From NCBI RefSeq assembly GCF_037154075.1, contig NZ_JBANRJ010000001.1:3467501-3531500 (forward strand): 64,000 nucleotides of DNA. Direction: 5' to 3'. Within the stretch, counting starts at the first letter, position 1. Every line of letters starts with the position of its first letter. Below are positions 47,186 to 57,853 of this stretch, in pieces. The position numbers were made by a program, and so were the translations under genes. The notes under the pieces are model-generated. The model had not been told where the DNA came from. It made no database searches and was given only the letters and a program-made list of their open reading frames with translations. The DNA is from Sphingobium aromaticiconvertens. GTDB taxonomy: Bacteria; Pseudomonadota; Alphaproteobacteria; Sphingomonadales; Sphingomonadaceae.

Positions 47186-48823
47186 TTACGCCCTGACGAT
47201 CAGCACGTCCACTATCGGCTTCTTGCCAGTCCAGCGGCTCGCGGTCCGCCGCACGGCCAGCCTTACGCGTTCGCGCAACGCCTCAATCTCCAGCGATCCC
47301 TTGGGGATGGTCGCGGCGGCTTCCTTGGCGGCTTCCGCCAGGAAATTGGCTTTGTCCTCTTCCACCGGGACACCTTGCGTTCGAAGCTCAGGCTGACCGA
47401 CTAGTCGCCCCTTGCCATCAATCGCCACCGCCACGCTGATCTGTCCATGCAACGCAACCTTGCGCCGCTCGTTCATCGTCTGACCGTCGGCAGGCAGAAT
47501 GACGTCGCCGTCGAGCACCAGCCTGCCGGTATCCTCATTGCCGATGATCGTGGGTGTTCCCGGCGCAAGTCGGATAAGGTCGCCATTGGACTGAACCAAG
47601 GCTTGCCCAATGCCGCTCGCCAGCCCCAGCCGCGCCTGTTCGGCCATGTGGCGCCGCTCGCCATGGACCGGCAATAGCAACTCAGGCCGTATCCAGCCAT
47701 ACATGGCCTCCAGTTCTGGCCGCCCGGGATGGCCCGACACATGGACCTCTGCCTGCCGATCCGTCACCATCACCACGCCCGCCGTCGCCAGCGCATTCTG
47801 GATGCGGCCGATGGCGATTTCATTGCCCGGTATCTGCTTGGAGGAGAAAACGACCGTGTCGCCCATCGCCAACTTGATCGGATGGCTGTCGAACGCGATC
47901 CGCGCCAGCGCTGCGCGCGCTTCGCCCTGTCCGCCGGTGGCGACGATCATTACTTCGTTCCGGGGCAGCTTCATCGCCGCCTCCCAGTCCACCGTCGGCG
48001 GAAAGTCCTTGAGATAACCGACAGCCTTCGCCGCACCGATGATTCGGTCGAGCGAACGGCCCGCAACGCACAGCGTGCGCCCGGTCGCTTTTGCAACCTC
48101 CCCCAGCGTCTGCACCCGCGCCGCGTTGGACGCGAAGGTCGTCACCAGCACCCGCCCCTTGGCGCCCGCGATGGTCTGCATCAACCCTTCGCGCACGTCG
48201 AATTCAGACCCGCTGGCGTCATTGTTGAACGCATTGGTACTGTCGCACACCAGCGCCAGCACGCCCTCATCGCCGATCGCGGTCAACTGTGCCGGGGTCG
48301 AGGGCACACCCAGTAACGGTCGGTCGTCCAGCTTCCAGTCCCCGGTGTGGAAAATCCTGCCATGCGGCGTATCGATCAGCAGCGCGTTCCCTTCGGGGAT
48401 CGAATGCGCCAGCGGCACATAGCGGAAGCCGAACGGCCCGAGTTCGAAACTGCCCTCATTGTCGATGACATTGAGTTCAACGTCCTTGCTCAACCCCTCC
48501 TCTTCCAGCTTCAGCCGGATGAGGTTGGCGGTAAACGGCGTCGCATAGAGTGGCACGCCCAGATCGGCCGCCAGATAGGGGATCGCGCCGATATGGTCCT
48601 CATGCCCATGTGTGAGGACGATGCCGAGCAAGTCGTCGCGCCGTTCCTCGATAAAGGCGAGGTCAGGCAGGATCAGTTCCACGCCCGGATAATTGGGATC
48701 AGCGAAGGTCAGGCCCAGATCAACCATCACCCACTTGCCCTGGCAACCATAGAGATTAACATTCATGCCGATCTCACCCGACCCGCCCAGGGCCAGGAAG
48801 AGCAGCTCATCTTTGGGTTTCAT
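47186..48823 (-). CDS. rnj: Ribonuclease J
   Basis: Metallo-beta-lactamase/beta-CASP ribonuclease with 5'-3' exo- and endonuclease activity in RNA decay and maturation. The 545-residue protein has the zinc motif HGHEDHIGA near residue 74, the HTGDWKLDD motif and the beta-CASP features DSTNAFNN and SGHPGRPE, with a C-terminal domain from about residue 450. The start at 48823 overlaps the coaX stop. It is coupled to biotin and CoA genes, a common alphaproteobacterial arrangement. Confidence 0.92.
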   Translation of the reverse strand: MKPKDELLFLALGGSGEIGMNVNLYGCQGKWVMVDLGLTFADPNYPGVELILPDLAFIEERRDDLLGIVLTHGHEDHIGAIPYLAADLGVPLYATPFTANLIRLKLEEEGLSKDVELNVIDNEGSFELGPFGFRYVPLAHSIPEGNALLIDTPHGRIFHTGDWKLDDRPLLGVPSTPAQLTAIGDEGVLALVCDSTNAFNNDASGSEFDVREGLMQTIAGAKGRVLVTTFASNAARVQTLGEVAKATGRTLCVAGRSLDRIIGAAKAVGYLKDFPPTVDWEAAMKLPRNEVMIVATGGQGEARAALARIAFDSHPIKLAMGDTVVFSSKQIPGNEIAIGRIQNALATAGVVMVTDRQAEVHVSGHPGRPELEAMYGWIRPELLLPVHGERRHMAEQARLGLASGIGQALVQSNGDLIRLAPGTPTIIGNEDTGRLVLDGDVILPADGQTMNERRKVALHGQISVAVAIDGKGRLVGQPELRTQGVPVEEDKANFLAEAAKEAAATIPKGSLEIEALRERVRLAVRRTASRWTGKKPIVDVLIVRA

Positions 48824-49602
48824 TATGTCTTCAAACTCCGTTCGTGCATCAGCGCGAGGCCCTGAACCGTCAGATCCGGCGCGATCGCATCGAAAATATC
48901 GCTGTTATCATTGAAGAGGACCGCCAGGCCCCCCGTCGAAATCACTCTTGTCGGTCGACCGATCTCGCTCCGCATCCGCGCGACCAGCCCTTCCATCATC
49001 GCTACATAGCCCCAGAAGACGCCAATATGCATCTGCGCTTCTGTCGTCCGACCGATTACCGACCGATTCTCCGGTGGGGCGATCGCAATCTTGGGCAGTT
49101 TCGCCGCCGCACTCACCAGCGCATCCAGCGACAGATTGATGCCAGGCGCGATGATGCCACCCTTATAGGTACCGTGATAATCCACGACATCGAACGTCGT
49201 CGCCGTACCGAAATCGATGATGATCAAATCACCTTCGTACAAATGGTGCGCCCCGATGACATTTACAACGCGGTCCGCGCCGACCGATCCCGGTTCGGCC
49301 ACATCTAGTTCTATGCCCCAATCCACCGGCGGCTGTCCGGCGATCAACGGGGTCGTCTTGAAATATTTTTCCGCCAGCACCTGTAGGTTATGAAGCGCGC
49401 GCGGCACGACTGTCGCGATGATGACCGCATCGACATCGCGCAGCGCAAAGCCTTCCAGCATCAACAGTTGGTTGAGCCACACCGCATATTCATCCGCCGT
49501 CCGGCGCGGGTCGGTGGCGATCCGCCAGCGGGCGCGGATATCCCGTCCCTCCAGCAGTGCGAAAACGACATTGGTATTGCCCGCGTCGATGGCGAGAAGC
49601 AT
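48823..49602 (-). CDS. coaX: Type III pantothenate kinase
   Basis: Phosphorylates pantothenate in CoA synthesis. The 259-residue ASKHA-fold protein begins [19 protein letters not shown] (phosphate-1 motif). It also has [14 protein letters not shown], the [14 protein letters not shown] phosphate-2 motif and the [15 protein letters not shown] substrate motif, with [11 protein letters not shown] near the end. It lies between birA and rnj, with an overlap at rnj. Confidence 0.94.
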   Translation of the reverse strand: MLLAIDAGNTNVVFALLEGRDIRARWRIATDPRRTADEYAVWLNQLLMLEGFALRDVDAVIIATVVPRALHNLQVLAEKYFKTTPLIAGQPPVDWGIELDVAEPGSVGADRVVNVIGAHHLYEGDLIIIDFGTATTFDVVDYHGTYKGGIIAPGINLSLDALVSAAAKLPKIAIAPPENRSVIGRTTEAQMHIGVFWGYVAMMEGLVARMRSEIGRPTRVISTGGLAVLFNDNSDIFDAIAPDLTVQGLALMHERSLKT

Positions 49603-49623
49603 GGCTCCGTAGCTCCGAAAGGT

Positions 49624-50331
49624 TCAGATCAGGAAAATATCACCGGCATGAATGGCATGGGCATCGCCATTCGCCAAGCGCAGGATGAGTGTCCCTTGTG
49701 CGTCCAGCGTATCGAATTGCCCTTCCACCTTGCCGCCATCGGGCAGGACAACGCGCATCGGCGTGCCCCTGGCATAGGCATTGGCGAGCCATTGGGCGCG
49801 CACCGGCGCAATCCCCTGCCCCCGCCAGATAGACAGCCAGTGCGCGAACAATTCCGCCAGTCGCACCGTCAGTGTTGCCGCATCAGCTTCCACCGCGCCC
49901 TCGTGCCACAGGCTCGTCACCGGGCGGTCCAGCTTCGCCGGGAAGCCCGTGACATTGATACCGATGCCCACGATGACCGCATCGCCGGTCCGCTCCAGCA
50001 GGATGCCAGCCAGCTTGGCTTCACCGACCAATATGTCATTGGGCCATTTGATCCGCGCGCCATTGGGCAAAAGCGGTGCGACCAACGCATGAACAGCAAC
50101 CGCCGCGACCAGCGCCAGAGTCGGCGCCAAGGGATCACCGGGCCGCAACCGCACCAGCGTGGACGCGTGGAGATTACCTTCCGGGCTTTCCCAGCTTCGG
50201 CCCAGCCGCCCGCGTCCGCCAATCTGACGTCCCGCGCGCAGCCATGTCCCATCAGCGGCGCCATCGATCGCCAACGCCGTCAGATCAGCATTGCTCGATC
50301 CGGTTTCTTCAACGAAGCGGATGTCGATCAG
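49624..50331 (-). CDS. birA: Biotin-[acetyl-CoA-carboxylase] ligase
   Basis: Attaches biotin to BCCP of acetyl-CoA carboxylase. The protein has the biotin/ATP loop GGRGRLGRSWESPEGNL, KWPNDILVGEAKLAGIL and the C-terminal SH3-like domain (EGQFDTLDAQGTLIL). No N-terminal DNA-binding domain is present, so it is not a BirA-type repressor. A start at the TTG (50274) would cut off the essential first strand with ETGSSN. No ATG, GTG or TTG stands further upstream before an in-frame stop. A CTG at 50331, overlapping the nuoN TGA, gives a complete 235-residue protein; the start codon is therefore probably CTG. Confidence 0.85.
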   Translation of the reverse strand: MIDIRFVEETGSSNADLTALAIDGAADGTWLRAGRQIGGRGRLGRSWESPEGNLHASTLVRLRPGDPLAPTLALVAAVAVHALVAPLLPNGARIKWPNDILVGEAKLAGILLERTGDAVIVGIGINVTGFPAKLDRPVTSLWHEGAVEADAATLTVRLAELFAHWLSIWRGQGIAPVRAQWLANAYARGTPMRVVLPDGGKVEGQFDTLDAQGTLILRLANGDAHAIHAGDIFLI

Positions 50332-51764
50332 AACAACGACGCCGCCGCCGCCGCACTTGCCTTATCGAGCATCGGGTTCAGCAGATAGCCCAGCACGATC
50401 ACAACGGCACAGGCCGTCATGATGATCCGCTCGACCGCCCCGCCCTTCGCCTCATAGGCGGCGGCCGGCTCGTCGAAATAGATCGTCTTGATGATCTTGA
50501 GATAATAATAGGCGCCGATCACCGAAGCTGCGATGCCGATCGCGGCCAACGCGGTCAGATTTGCGGCAACGGCAGCTTCAAACACCAGGAACTTCGCCCA
50601 GAAGCCAAACAGCGGCGGGATACCCGCCATCGAAAACATGAAGATAGCGTAGCAAGCCGCCAGCCCTTTGCGCGACTGGGACAGGCCAGACAGGCTGGCG
50701 ATCGTCTCGACCGGACGACCTTCCGCATCGCGCATCTGGAGTACGCAGGCAAAGGCGCCCAGCGTCATCACGACATAGATGGCCATATAGCTCATCGTCG
50801 CGGCGACACCGGCGGGGGTGGCCGCCGCCAGACCGATCAGCGCAAAGCCGACATTGTTGATCGACGAATAGGCCATCAGGCGTTTGATATTGGTCTGGCC
50901 GATGGCGGCAACTGCGCCGAAGATGATGGACACCAAAGCGACAAAGATCACGATCTGCTGCCAGGCAAGGCCCGCAGGCCCCAGCGCCTCGATTGCGACG
51001 CGAACGGTCAGGCCGATCGCCGCCACCTTGGGCGCGCTGGCGAAGAAGGTCGTGACCGGGGTCGGCGCGCCTTCATAGACGTCAGGCGTCCACATATGGA
51101 ACGGCACCGCGCTGATCTTGAACGCCAGCCCCGACAGCACGAACGCCATGCCGAAAATCTCGCCCTTCGACAGCCCGTCACCCATGGCGATGGCAATGCC
51201 ATCGAAGCTGGTGCTGCCGGTAAAACCATAGAGGAGCGAAATGCCGTAGAGCAGGATGCCGCTGGCCAAAGACCCAAGCACGAAATATTTAAGGCCCGCT
51301 TCGGACGAACGCTCATCCTGACGCATGAAGCTGGCAAGCACATAGGCGGCCAGGCTGTTCATCTCCAGACCGACATAGAGGGTCAACATGTCACCCGCCG
51401 ACACCATCATGCCCATGCCGATCGACGCGAACAGGATCAGGATCGGATATTCGGCGCGCAAGACCCCGTCCGCGATGAAGAAGCGTGGAGCCAGCAGGAT
51501 CGAAAAAGCCGCCGCACCATAGATCAGCGCCTTGGCGAAGACCGAAAAGGCGTCGGCACGGTACAGGCCATCAAAAGCGTCCGGCCCATGCGCCAGCGAA
51601 CAGGCGAGCGCCATGCCCGCCCCGGCCAGCACCAACACCGACAGTGCATTGATCGCAGGGGTCACCCGATCGCCCGCATAGGCGGCAACCATCAGCAGGA
51701 TCAGGCCGCCCAGCGTCAGCACCAACTCAGGCATGACGGCAAGCAGGGAAGCAGAATCAACCAT
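50328..51764 (-). CDS. nuoN: NADH-quinone oxidoreductase subunit N
   Basis: Antiporter-like membrane subunit of complex I. The 478-residue protein has about 14 helices, the conserved lysine/glutamate-bearing regions of the Mrp-type family (VGLEMNSLAAYVLASF, KYFVLGSLASGILLYG, NIKRLMAYSSINNVGF) and MAGIPPLFGFWAKF. The start overlaps the nuoM stop. birA follows. Confidence 0.94.
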   Translation of the reverse strand: MVDSASLLAVMPELVLTLGGLILLMVAAYAGDRVTPAINALSVLVLAGAGMALACSLAHGPDAFDGLYRADAFSVFAKALIYGAAAFSILLAPRFFIADGVLRAEYPILILFASIGMGMMVSAGDMLTLYVGLEMNSLAAYVLASFMRQDERSSEAGLKYFVLGSLASGILLYGISLLYGFTGSTSFDGIAIAMGDGLSKGEIFGMAFVLSGLAFKISAVPFHMWTPDVYEGAPTPVTTFFASAPKVAAIGLTVRVAIEALGPAGLAWQQIVIFVALVSIIFGAVAAIGQTNIKRLMAYSSINNVGFALIGLAAATPAGVAATMSYMAIYVVMTLGAFACVLQMRDAEGRPVETIASLSGLSQSRKGLAACYAIFMFSMAGIPPLFGFWAKFLVFEAAVAANLTALAAIGIAASVIGAYYYLKIIKTIYFDEPAAAYEAKGGAVERIIMTACAVVIVLGYLLNPMLDKASAAAAASLF

Positions 51765-53317
51765 TAATGTGCGCCCCCGTGCGCTGCTTCGACTTCATGA
51801 TGCGCTTCTCCCGCAGGCTTGGGCGCACCCATCTTGATCTTGGAATCCCCGGCAGGCGCAGCAGGCGCCAACCGCGCTTCCAGCGCCTGAATGTCAGGCC
51901 GCATGGGCGCAAGGAAGCTTTCTGGATAGACGCCCATCCACAGCACGACCGCGGCGATCGGCGCCAGCAGCCACAGCTCGCGTCCCGACAGGTCGGGCAT
52001 CGCGGCGGCATCGGCATTAACCTGTTCGCCATAACAGATGCGGCGATAGAGGTAGAGCATATAGGCCGCGCCCAGGATGATGCCTGTGGTGCAGACCAGC
52101 GCTACCCAGCTCGATGCCTGATATACGCCCATCAGGGCCAGAAATTCGCCGACAAAGTTGCTGGTGCCCGGAAGACCCACCGATGCCATGGTGAAGAACA
52201 GGAACAGCACCGCATATTGGGGCATGTTGATTGACAGGCCGCCATAGCGATTAATTTCGCGAGTATGCAGGCGATCGTAGATGACACCGACGCAAAGGAA
52301 CAGCGCACCCGCAACCAGACCGTGGCCCAGCATCACCATCATCGCGCCTTCGATACCCGCCTGGTTGAAGGCGAACAGGCCGACCGTCACGATGCCCATA
52401 TGCGCGACCGAGGAATAGGCGATCAGCTTCTTCATGTCGGACTGCACCAGCGCGACGAGGCTGGTGTACACCACCGCCACCATCGACAGGCCCCAGACCA
52501 GCGGCGCCAACTGCGCGGACGCATCCGGGAACATCGGCAGTGAGAAGCGGATGAAGCCGTAGCCACCCATTTTCAGCAGCACGCCCGCCAGAATGACCGA
52601 GCCAGCCGTCGGCGCCTGAACATGTGCATCGGGCAACCAGGTGTGAACCGGCCACATCGGCATCTTGACCGCAAAGCTCGCGAAAAAGGCCAGCCACAGC
52701 CATATCTGGATCTTCGGGTCGAAATTATAGGCCATCAGCGTCGGGATTTCGGTCGTCCCGGCCTCATGCACCATCCACATCATCGCGATCAGCATCAACA
52801 CGGAGCCGAGCAGCGTGTAGAGGAAGAATTTGTAGCTGGCGTAGATACGATCCGCGCCACCCCAGATACCGATGATCAGGTACATCGGGATCAGGCCGGC
52901 TTCGAACATGATATAGAAGAGGTAGAGATCCTGCGCGGTGAAGACGCCGATCATCAACACCTCCATGAACAGGAAAGCCGCCATATATTCGCCGACGCGT
53001 TTGTTGATCGCGTTCCAGCTTGCGCCGATGCAGATCGGCATCAGGAACACGGTGAGCGCGATTAGCATCAGGGCGATGCCGTCGATCCCCAGCGCCCAGG
53101 CGAAGCGACCGAAGATCGGCGCATATTCCTGGAACTGCCACTGGGGCGCACTGCCCGACTGGTCAAAGCTGGCCCAAAGCACGATGCCAAGGGCAAGGTC
53201 GATCAGGGTCGCGACCAGAGCGATCCAGCGCGCCTTGTTGGCGTCCGCGAACAGACAGGCGATCGCGCCTGCCATCGGCACGGCCATCATCAGGGAAAGG
53301 AGGGGAAAGCCGTCCAT
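51764..53317 (-). CDS. nuoM: NADH-quinone oxidoreductase subunit M
   Basis: Antiporter-like subunit of complex I. The 517-residue protein has FEAGLIPMYLIIGIWGG, the HTWLPDAHVQAPTAGSV motif, KKLIAYSSVAHMG and VGLPGTSNFVGEFL. The C-terminus carries an extra hydrophilic tail rich in A, P and H (KPAGEAHHEVEAAHGGAH). The start overlaps the nuoL stop. Confidence 0.94.
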   Translation of the reverse strand: MDGFPLLSLMMAVPMAGAIACLFADANKARWIALVATLIDLALGIVLWASFDQSGSAPQWQFQEYAPIFGRFAWALGIDGIALMLIALTVFLMPICIGASWNAINKRVGEYMAAFLFMEVLMIGVFTAQDLYLFYIMFEAGLIPMYLIIGIWGGADRIYASYKFFLYTLLGSVLMLIAMMWMVHEAGTTEIPTLMAYNFDPKIQIWLWLAFFASFAVKMPMWPVHTWLPDAHVQAPTAGSVILAGVLLKMGGYGFIRFSLPMFPDASAQLAPLVWGLSMVAVVYTSLVALVQSDMKKLIAYSSVAHMGIVTVGLFAFNQAGIEGAMMVMLGHGLVAGALFLCVGVIYDRLHTREINRYGGLSINMPQYAVLFLFFTMASVGLPGTSNFVGEFLALMGVYQASSWVALVCTTGIILGAAYMLYLYRRICYGEQVNADAAAMPDLSGRELWLLAPIAAVVLWMGVYPESFLAPMRPDIQALEARLAPAAPAGDSKIKMGAPKPAGEAHHEVEAAHGGAH

Positions 53318-55368
53318 TATCGTGTCATCGCCCAGGTTGCGGCCGCGGCTAGCCCGATCAGCATCACCAGCGCATAGGTGTAGAGATAGCCGGACTGGAG
53401 CCGACGGGTGATCTTCCCGCCCTGCACCACCAGCGCGGCGAGGCCATTTGGCCCGAAGCGGTCGATGAAGCCCACATCACCGAACTTCCAGAAGAAGCGA
53501 CCGATGGCGAAGGCAGGCTTCACGAACAACACATTATACAGTTCGTCAAAATACCATTTGTTGAGCAGGAACTGATGCAACACCCCGAACTGCGCGACGA
53601 AACGCTGCGGCCAGTCGGTATTCTTGATGTAGCTGAGCCAAGCGATCAGCAGGCCGGTCAGCATCACCGCGAACGGTCCGAACTTGACCCATGTCGGCAC
53701 TTCATGCGCCGCATGCATCAGGTGGCTGTCGAACGCGAGTGCGCCCTTCCAGAATTCCACACCGCCCTCGGGACCGATAAACTGGTCGTGGAAAGCAAAG
53801 CCCGCGAATACCGCGCCAATGCTCAACACGATCAGCGGGACCAGCATGACCCACGGGCTTTCGTGCGGATGATAGCCACCGTCACCCGTCGCCGGAATAT
53901 GGTGATGGTCATCATGGGCGTGCGCGTGGCTGTCATGCGCCGTCTCTTCATCAGGCGATTCATGATGGCCATGCAGCGCGTGCTGGATATGCTCCGAAGC
54001 GGCCCAGCGGGGCTTACCGAAGAAGGTCAGGAATACCAGCCGCCAGCTATAGAAGCTGGTGAGCAACGCAGCGAAGATGCCGACCAGATAGGCGCCAATG
54101 CCCGATCCGCCCGCAGCATAGGCCGCCTCCAATATGCCGTCCTTCGAATAGAAACCCGCAAAACCTACGCCGACGAGGGGCAGGCCGACGCCGGTGATGG
54201 CCAGCGTGCCCAGCGTCATCGTCCAGAAGGTGATCGGGATTTTCTTCCGAAGGCCGCCATAATAGCGCATGTCCTGCTCATGGTGCATCGCATGGATGAC
54301 CGAACCTGCCCCCAGGAACAGCAACGCCTTGAAAAAGGCGTGGGTGAACAGGTGGAACATCGCCGCGCCATAAGCGCCAACGCCTGCGGCGAAGAACATA
54401 TAGCCAAGCTGCGAACAGGTCGAATAGGCGATGACCCGCTTGATGTCCGTCTGCACGGTGCCGACAGTCGCGGCGAACAGGCAGGTCGCGGCGCCAATGA
54501 AGGTCACGAAGCCCAGCGCAGTCGGCGATGTCTCGAACATCGGTGACAGGCGGCACACCATGAACACGCCTGCCGTCACCATGGTCGCCGCGTGGATCAG
54601 CGCCGACACCGGGGTTGGGCCTTCCATCGCGTCCGGCAGCCAGGTATGGAGGCCAAGCTGCGCCGACTTGCCCATCGCGCCGATGAACAGCAGCAGGCAG
54701 AGTATGGTCATCGTGTCAAAGCGATGGCCGAGGAACCCGATGGTGGAACCCGCCATCGACGGCGCCATTTCCAGAATTTCCGGGATCGAGATGGTATTGA
54801 ACACCAGATAGGTGCCGAAAATGCCCATCATGAAGCCAAGGTCGCCGACGCGGTTGACGACGAACGCCTTGATCGCGGCCGCGTTGGCGCTGGGCTTACG
54901 GAACCAGAAGCCGATGAGGAGGTAGGATGCCAGACCCACGCCTTCCCAGCCGAAGAACATCTGGAGCAGATTGTTCGCGGTCACGAGCATCAGCATCGCG
55001 AAGGTGAAGAGCGAGAGATAGGCGAAGAAGCGCGGCTGATCCGGATCTTCGTCCATATAGCCCCAGCTATACAGATGAACGAGGCTGGACACGCTGGTGA
55101 TGACCACCAGCATGACCGCCGTCATCGTGTCGACACGCAGCGCCCATTGAGCGTCGAAGCTGCCTGACTGAATCCAGGTAAACAGCGGCGCGACATAGGC
55201 CTGCCCGTCCCCCAGAACGAAGGAAAGGAAGATCGGCCAACTCATCGCGCAGGACGCGAACAGCGCCCCGGTGGTGAGGATCTTGGCCGGCAATGCTCCA
55301 ATCGCCTTGTTGCCAAGACCGGCGATGGCAGCAGCGAGCAGCGGGAGAAGGACGATAAGCTGGATCAT
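53317..55368 (-). CDS. nuoL: NADH-quinone oxidoreductase subunit L
   Basis: Largest antiporter-like subunit of complex I, with the long lateral helix. The 683-residue protein has [65 protein letters not shown] and [20 protein letters not shown] cytoplasm- or periplasm-facing loop between late helices (about residues 460-507) is strikingly histidine-rich, with about 14 histidines in 46 residues. Confidence 0.95.
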   Translation of the reverse strand: MIQLIVLLPLLAAAIAGLGNKAIGALPAKILTTGALFASCAMSWPIFLSFVLGDGQAYVAPLFTWIQSGSFDAQWALRVDTMTAVMLVVITSVSSLVHLYSWGYMDEDPDQPRFFAYLSLFTFAMLMLVTANNLLQMFFGWEGVGLASYLLIGFWFRKPSANAAAIKAFVVNRVGDLGFMMGIFGTYLVFNTISIPEILEMAPSMAGSTIGFLGHRFDTMTILCLLLFIGAMGKSAQLGLHTWLPDAMEGPTPVSALIHAATMVTAGVFMVCRLSPMFETSPTALGFVTFIGAATCLFAATVGTVQTDIKRVIAYSTCSQLGYMFFAAGVGAYGAAMFHLFTHAFFKALLFLGAGSVIHAMHHEQDMRYYGGLRKKIPITFWTMTLGTLAITGVGLPLVGVGFAGFYSKDGILEAAYAAGGSGIGAYLVGIFAALLTSFYSWRLVFLTFFGKPRWAASEHIQHALHGHHESPDEETAHDSHAHAHDDHHHIPATGDGGYHPHESPWVMLVPLIVLSIGAVFAGFAFHDQFIGPEGGVEFWKGALAFDSHLMHAAHEVPTWVKFGPFAVMLTGLLIAWLSYIKNTDWPQRFVAQFGVLHQFLLNKWYFDELYNVLFVKPAFAIGRFFWKFGDVGFIDRFGPNGLAALVVQGGKITRRLQSGYLYTYALVMLIGLAAAATWAMTR

Positions 55369-55378
55369 GTCAGGAGGC

Positions 55379-55684
55379 TCAGCCCTTCATCCGGTTGACA
55401 TCGTCGACGGCAATGGTGCCACGACCACGGAAATAGATGACGAGGATGGCAAGCCCGATGGCCGCCTCACCCGCCGCGACGGTCAGCACGAACATGCTGA
55501 ACACCTGACCGACCAGATCGCCCAGGAAGGCGCTGAAGGCGACCAGATTGATGTTCACGCTGAGCAGGATCAGTTCGATCGCCATCAGTATGATGATCAC
55601 ATTCTTGCGATTGATGAAGATGCCCAGTACCCCCATCACGAACAGGATCGCGCTGACGACCAGATAATGTTGAAGGCCGATCAC
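55379..55684 (-). CDS. nuoK: NADH-quinone oxidoreductase subunit K
   Basis: The 101-residue membrane subunit has three helices. The conserved glutamates of the proton path are in [14 protein letters not shown] and [14 protein letters not shown]. It starts with a GTG (55684) that overlaps the nuoJ stop and is followed 10 bp later by nuoL. Confidence 0.95.
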   Translation of the reverse strand: MIGLQHYLVVSAILFVMGVLGIFINRKNVIIILMAIELILLSVNINLVAFSAFLGDLVGQVFSMFVLTVAAGEAAIGLAILVIYFRGRGTIAVDDVNRMKG

Positions 55685-56292
55685 AGCTCCACCCCCTGCC
55701 CTACAGGCTGATTGATATTGCGGACCGCGTCCTGCGGACGGCGGCGGTTCTGCCTGGCGATATTCTGGCCCTTCACGCCGCCACGGGCACGATGGGTCAG
55801 CACGATCGCACCGATCATCGCGACCAGCAGGACGATGCCCGCAGCTTCGAACAGGAAGATGTAGCGGGTGTAGAGTACACCCCCGATTGCCTGGATATTG
55901 GAAAGCTCGCCATTCATCGGCGCCGCGCGCTGCGCCAGTTCAAGCGGCCCGGCGCTCCAGATACCGATGCCCAGCACGATTTCGGCCAGCAGCACCAGCG
56001 CGATCAGCATGCCGAACGGCAGATAATCGACAAAACCCGCGCGCAGTTCGGCAAAGTCGATGTCGAGCATCATGACCACGAACAGGAACAGCACCGCGAC
56101 CGCGCCCACATAGACGATGATCAGCAGCATCGCGATGAACTCGGCGCCCAGCAATACCATCAGGCCCGCAGCGTTGAAGAACGCCATAATCAGCCACAGC
56201 ACCGAATGGACCGGATTGCGCGACAGGATGGTGAGCGCGCCGCTGCTCACCACCAGAATGGCGAACAGGTAAAAGGCAAGCACGTGAATCAC
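55681..56292 (-). CDS. nuoJ: NADH-quinone oxidoreductase subunit J
   Basis: The 203-residue membrane subunit has five helices ([63 protein letters not shown]). The likely start is the GTG at 56292 with GGGGAT upstream. A longer upstream reading would overlap the nuoI end and adds a basic non-conserved stretch. It ends in a short basic tail and overlaps nuoK by 4 bp. Confidence 0.92.
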   Translation of the reverse strand: MIHVLAFYLFAILVVSSGALTILSRNPVHSVLWLIMAFFNAAGLMVLLGAEFIAMLLIIVYVGAVAVLFLFVVMMLDIDFAELRAGFVDYLPFGMLIALVLLAEIVLGIGIWSAGPLELAQRAAPMNGELSNIQAIGGVLYTRYIFLFEAAGIVLLVAMIGAIVLTHRARGGVKGQNIARQNRRRPQDAVRNINQPVGQGVEL

Positions 56293-56321
56293 TGGATCAA
56301 TATCCCCTTGGCGCGCGCGGC

Positions 56322-56807
56322 TTAACGATAGGGTGCATCGGCGGCAAGGTTCGCGGCGATCGCGCGTTCCCACTTGTCACCGTTTTCGAGGAGCTTGGCC
56401 TTGTCATAGATCAGCTCCTCGCGGGTTTCGGTCGCGAACTCGAAGTTCGGGCCTTCCACGACCGCGTCCACCGGGCAAGCTTCCTGACAGAAGCCGCAAT
56501 AGATGCACTTGGTCATGTCGATGTCGTAGCGTGTCGTGCGGCGGCTGCCATCGTCGCGCGGCTGCGCCTCGATGGTGATCGCCTGCGCCGGACACACGGC
56601 CTCGCACAGCTTGCACGCGATACAGCGCTCTTCCCCATTGGGATAGCGGCGCAACGCATGCTCTCCCCGGAACCGCGGCGAAATCGGGTTCTTCTCATAG
56701 GGATAGTTGATCGTCGCCTTGGGCTTGAAGAAATACTTCAAGGTCAACCAGTGCGCCTTCACAAACTCCCAGAGCGTGAACGACTTGACGTAATAAGCGA
56801 GGCTCAT
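56322..56807 (-). CDS. nuoI: NADH-quinone oxidoreductase subunit I (two 4Fe-4S clusters)
   Basis: The 161-residue ferredoxin-like subunit carries clusters N6a and N6b. Two CxxCxxCxxxCP motifs are present: [16 protein letters not shown] and [16 protein letters not shown]. The N-terminal amphipathic part ([20 protein letters not shown]) is typical. The start overlaps the nuoH stop. Confidence 0.96.
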   Translation of the reverse strand: MSLAYYVKSFTLWEFVKAHWLTLKYFFKPKATINYPYEKNPISPRFRGEHALRRYPNGEERCIACKLCEAVCPAQAITIEAQPRDDGSRRTTRYDIDMTKCIYCGFCQEACPVDAVVEGPNFEFATETREELIYDKAKLLENGDKWERAIAANLAADAPYR

Positions 56808-57853
56808 TGTGCGCCTCCATAGCGCGTCAGCATGAGGAAGCCTGAAACCAGAAAGACGAAGAAGAGCGAGGTCGGCAGGAAAATCTTCCAGCCCAGCCGC
56901 ATCAACTGGTCATAACGGTAACGGGGTACCGTCGCCTTCACCCAGGAGAAGACGAAGAAGAAGAACAGGATCTTGGCGAACAGCCAGAGGATGCCCGGCA
57001 CATAATAGAGCGGCGCCCAGTCGAACGGTGGCAGATATCCGCCCCAGAACAATATGGCGTTGAGCGTGCACATCAGCAGCACGTTGGCATATTCGCCAAG
57101 CCAATAGAGCGCGAAAGCCATCGACGAATATTCGGTCTGATAGCCTGCAACCAGCTCGGATTCAGCCTCGGTCAGATCGAACGGAGCGCGCGCAGTCTCC
57201 GCCAAGGCCGAAATCAGGAACATGATCGCCATCGGAAACAACAGCGGGTTGAAACCGTTGCCGTTGATGAAACCATAATAGCCCCTTTGGCTCTCGACGA
57301 TCGCGGTCAGGTTGAAGCTGCCCGCCCACAGCACCACGGTGATGATGATGAAGCCGATCGAGACTTCATAGGAAATCATCTGCGCGCTGGCGCGGATCGC
57401 GGAATAAAAGGGATATTTGGAGTTGGACGCCCAGCCCGCCAGCACGATGCCGTACACGCCCAGCGAACTGATCGCCAAAATGTAGAGCAGGCCGACATTG
57501 ATGTTCGCCAGCACCACGCCCACCTGAAACGGTATCACCGCCCAGGCCATCAGCGCCACCGTGAAGGTGATGATCGGCGCGATGATGAACAATGTCTTGT
57601 TCGCCGCCGACGGGATGATGGTTTCCTGCAGGAACACTTTGGCGCCGTCCGCGAAGGACTGGAGCAGACCGAAGGGACCAACGACGTTGGGACCACGGCG
57701 CAGCGCCATCGCCGCCCAGATCTTGCGGTCGGCATAGATGATCATCGCGACCGCCAGCATCAGCGGCAGCGCAATCACCAAAATGCCGATGATCGTCGAC
57801 AGGAACCAGGCGAGACCGAACGGCGCGCCCCACGAAACGAAAAGCGCGGTCAC
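56804..57853 (-). CDS. nuoH: NADH-quinone oxidoreductase subunit H
   Basis: The 349-residue membrane subunit at the quinone site has [31 protein letters not shown] and the acidic cluster [26 protein letters not shown]. The start is a GTG at 57853 that overlaps the nuoG TGA (GTGA). Upstream in-frame ATG codons lie inside nuoG and are unlikely. Confidence 0.94.
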   Translation of the reverse strand: MTALFVSWGAPFGLAWFLSTIIGILVIALPLMLAVAMIIYADRKIWAAMALRRGPNVVGPFGLLQSFADGAKVFLQETIIPSAANKTLFIIAPIITFTVALMAWAVIPFQVGVVLANINVGLLYILAISSLGVYGIVLAGWASNSKYPFYSAIRASAQMISYEVSIGFIIITVVLWAGSFNLTAIVESQRGYYGFINGNGFNPLLFPMAIMFLISALAETARAPFDLTEAESELVAGYQTEYSSMAFALYWLGEYANVLLMCTLNAILFWGGYLPPFDWAPLYYVPGILWLFAKILFFFFVFSWVKATVPRYRYDQLMRLGWKIFLPTSLFFVFLVSGFLMLTRYGGAQ

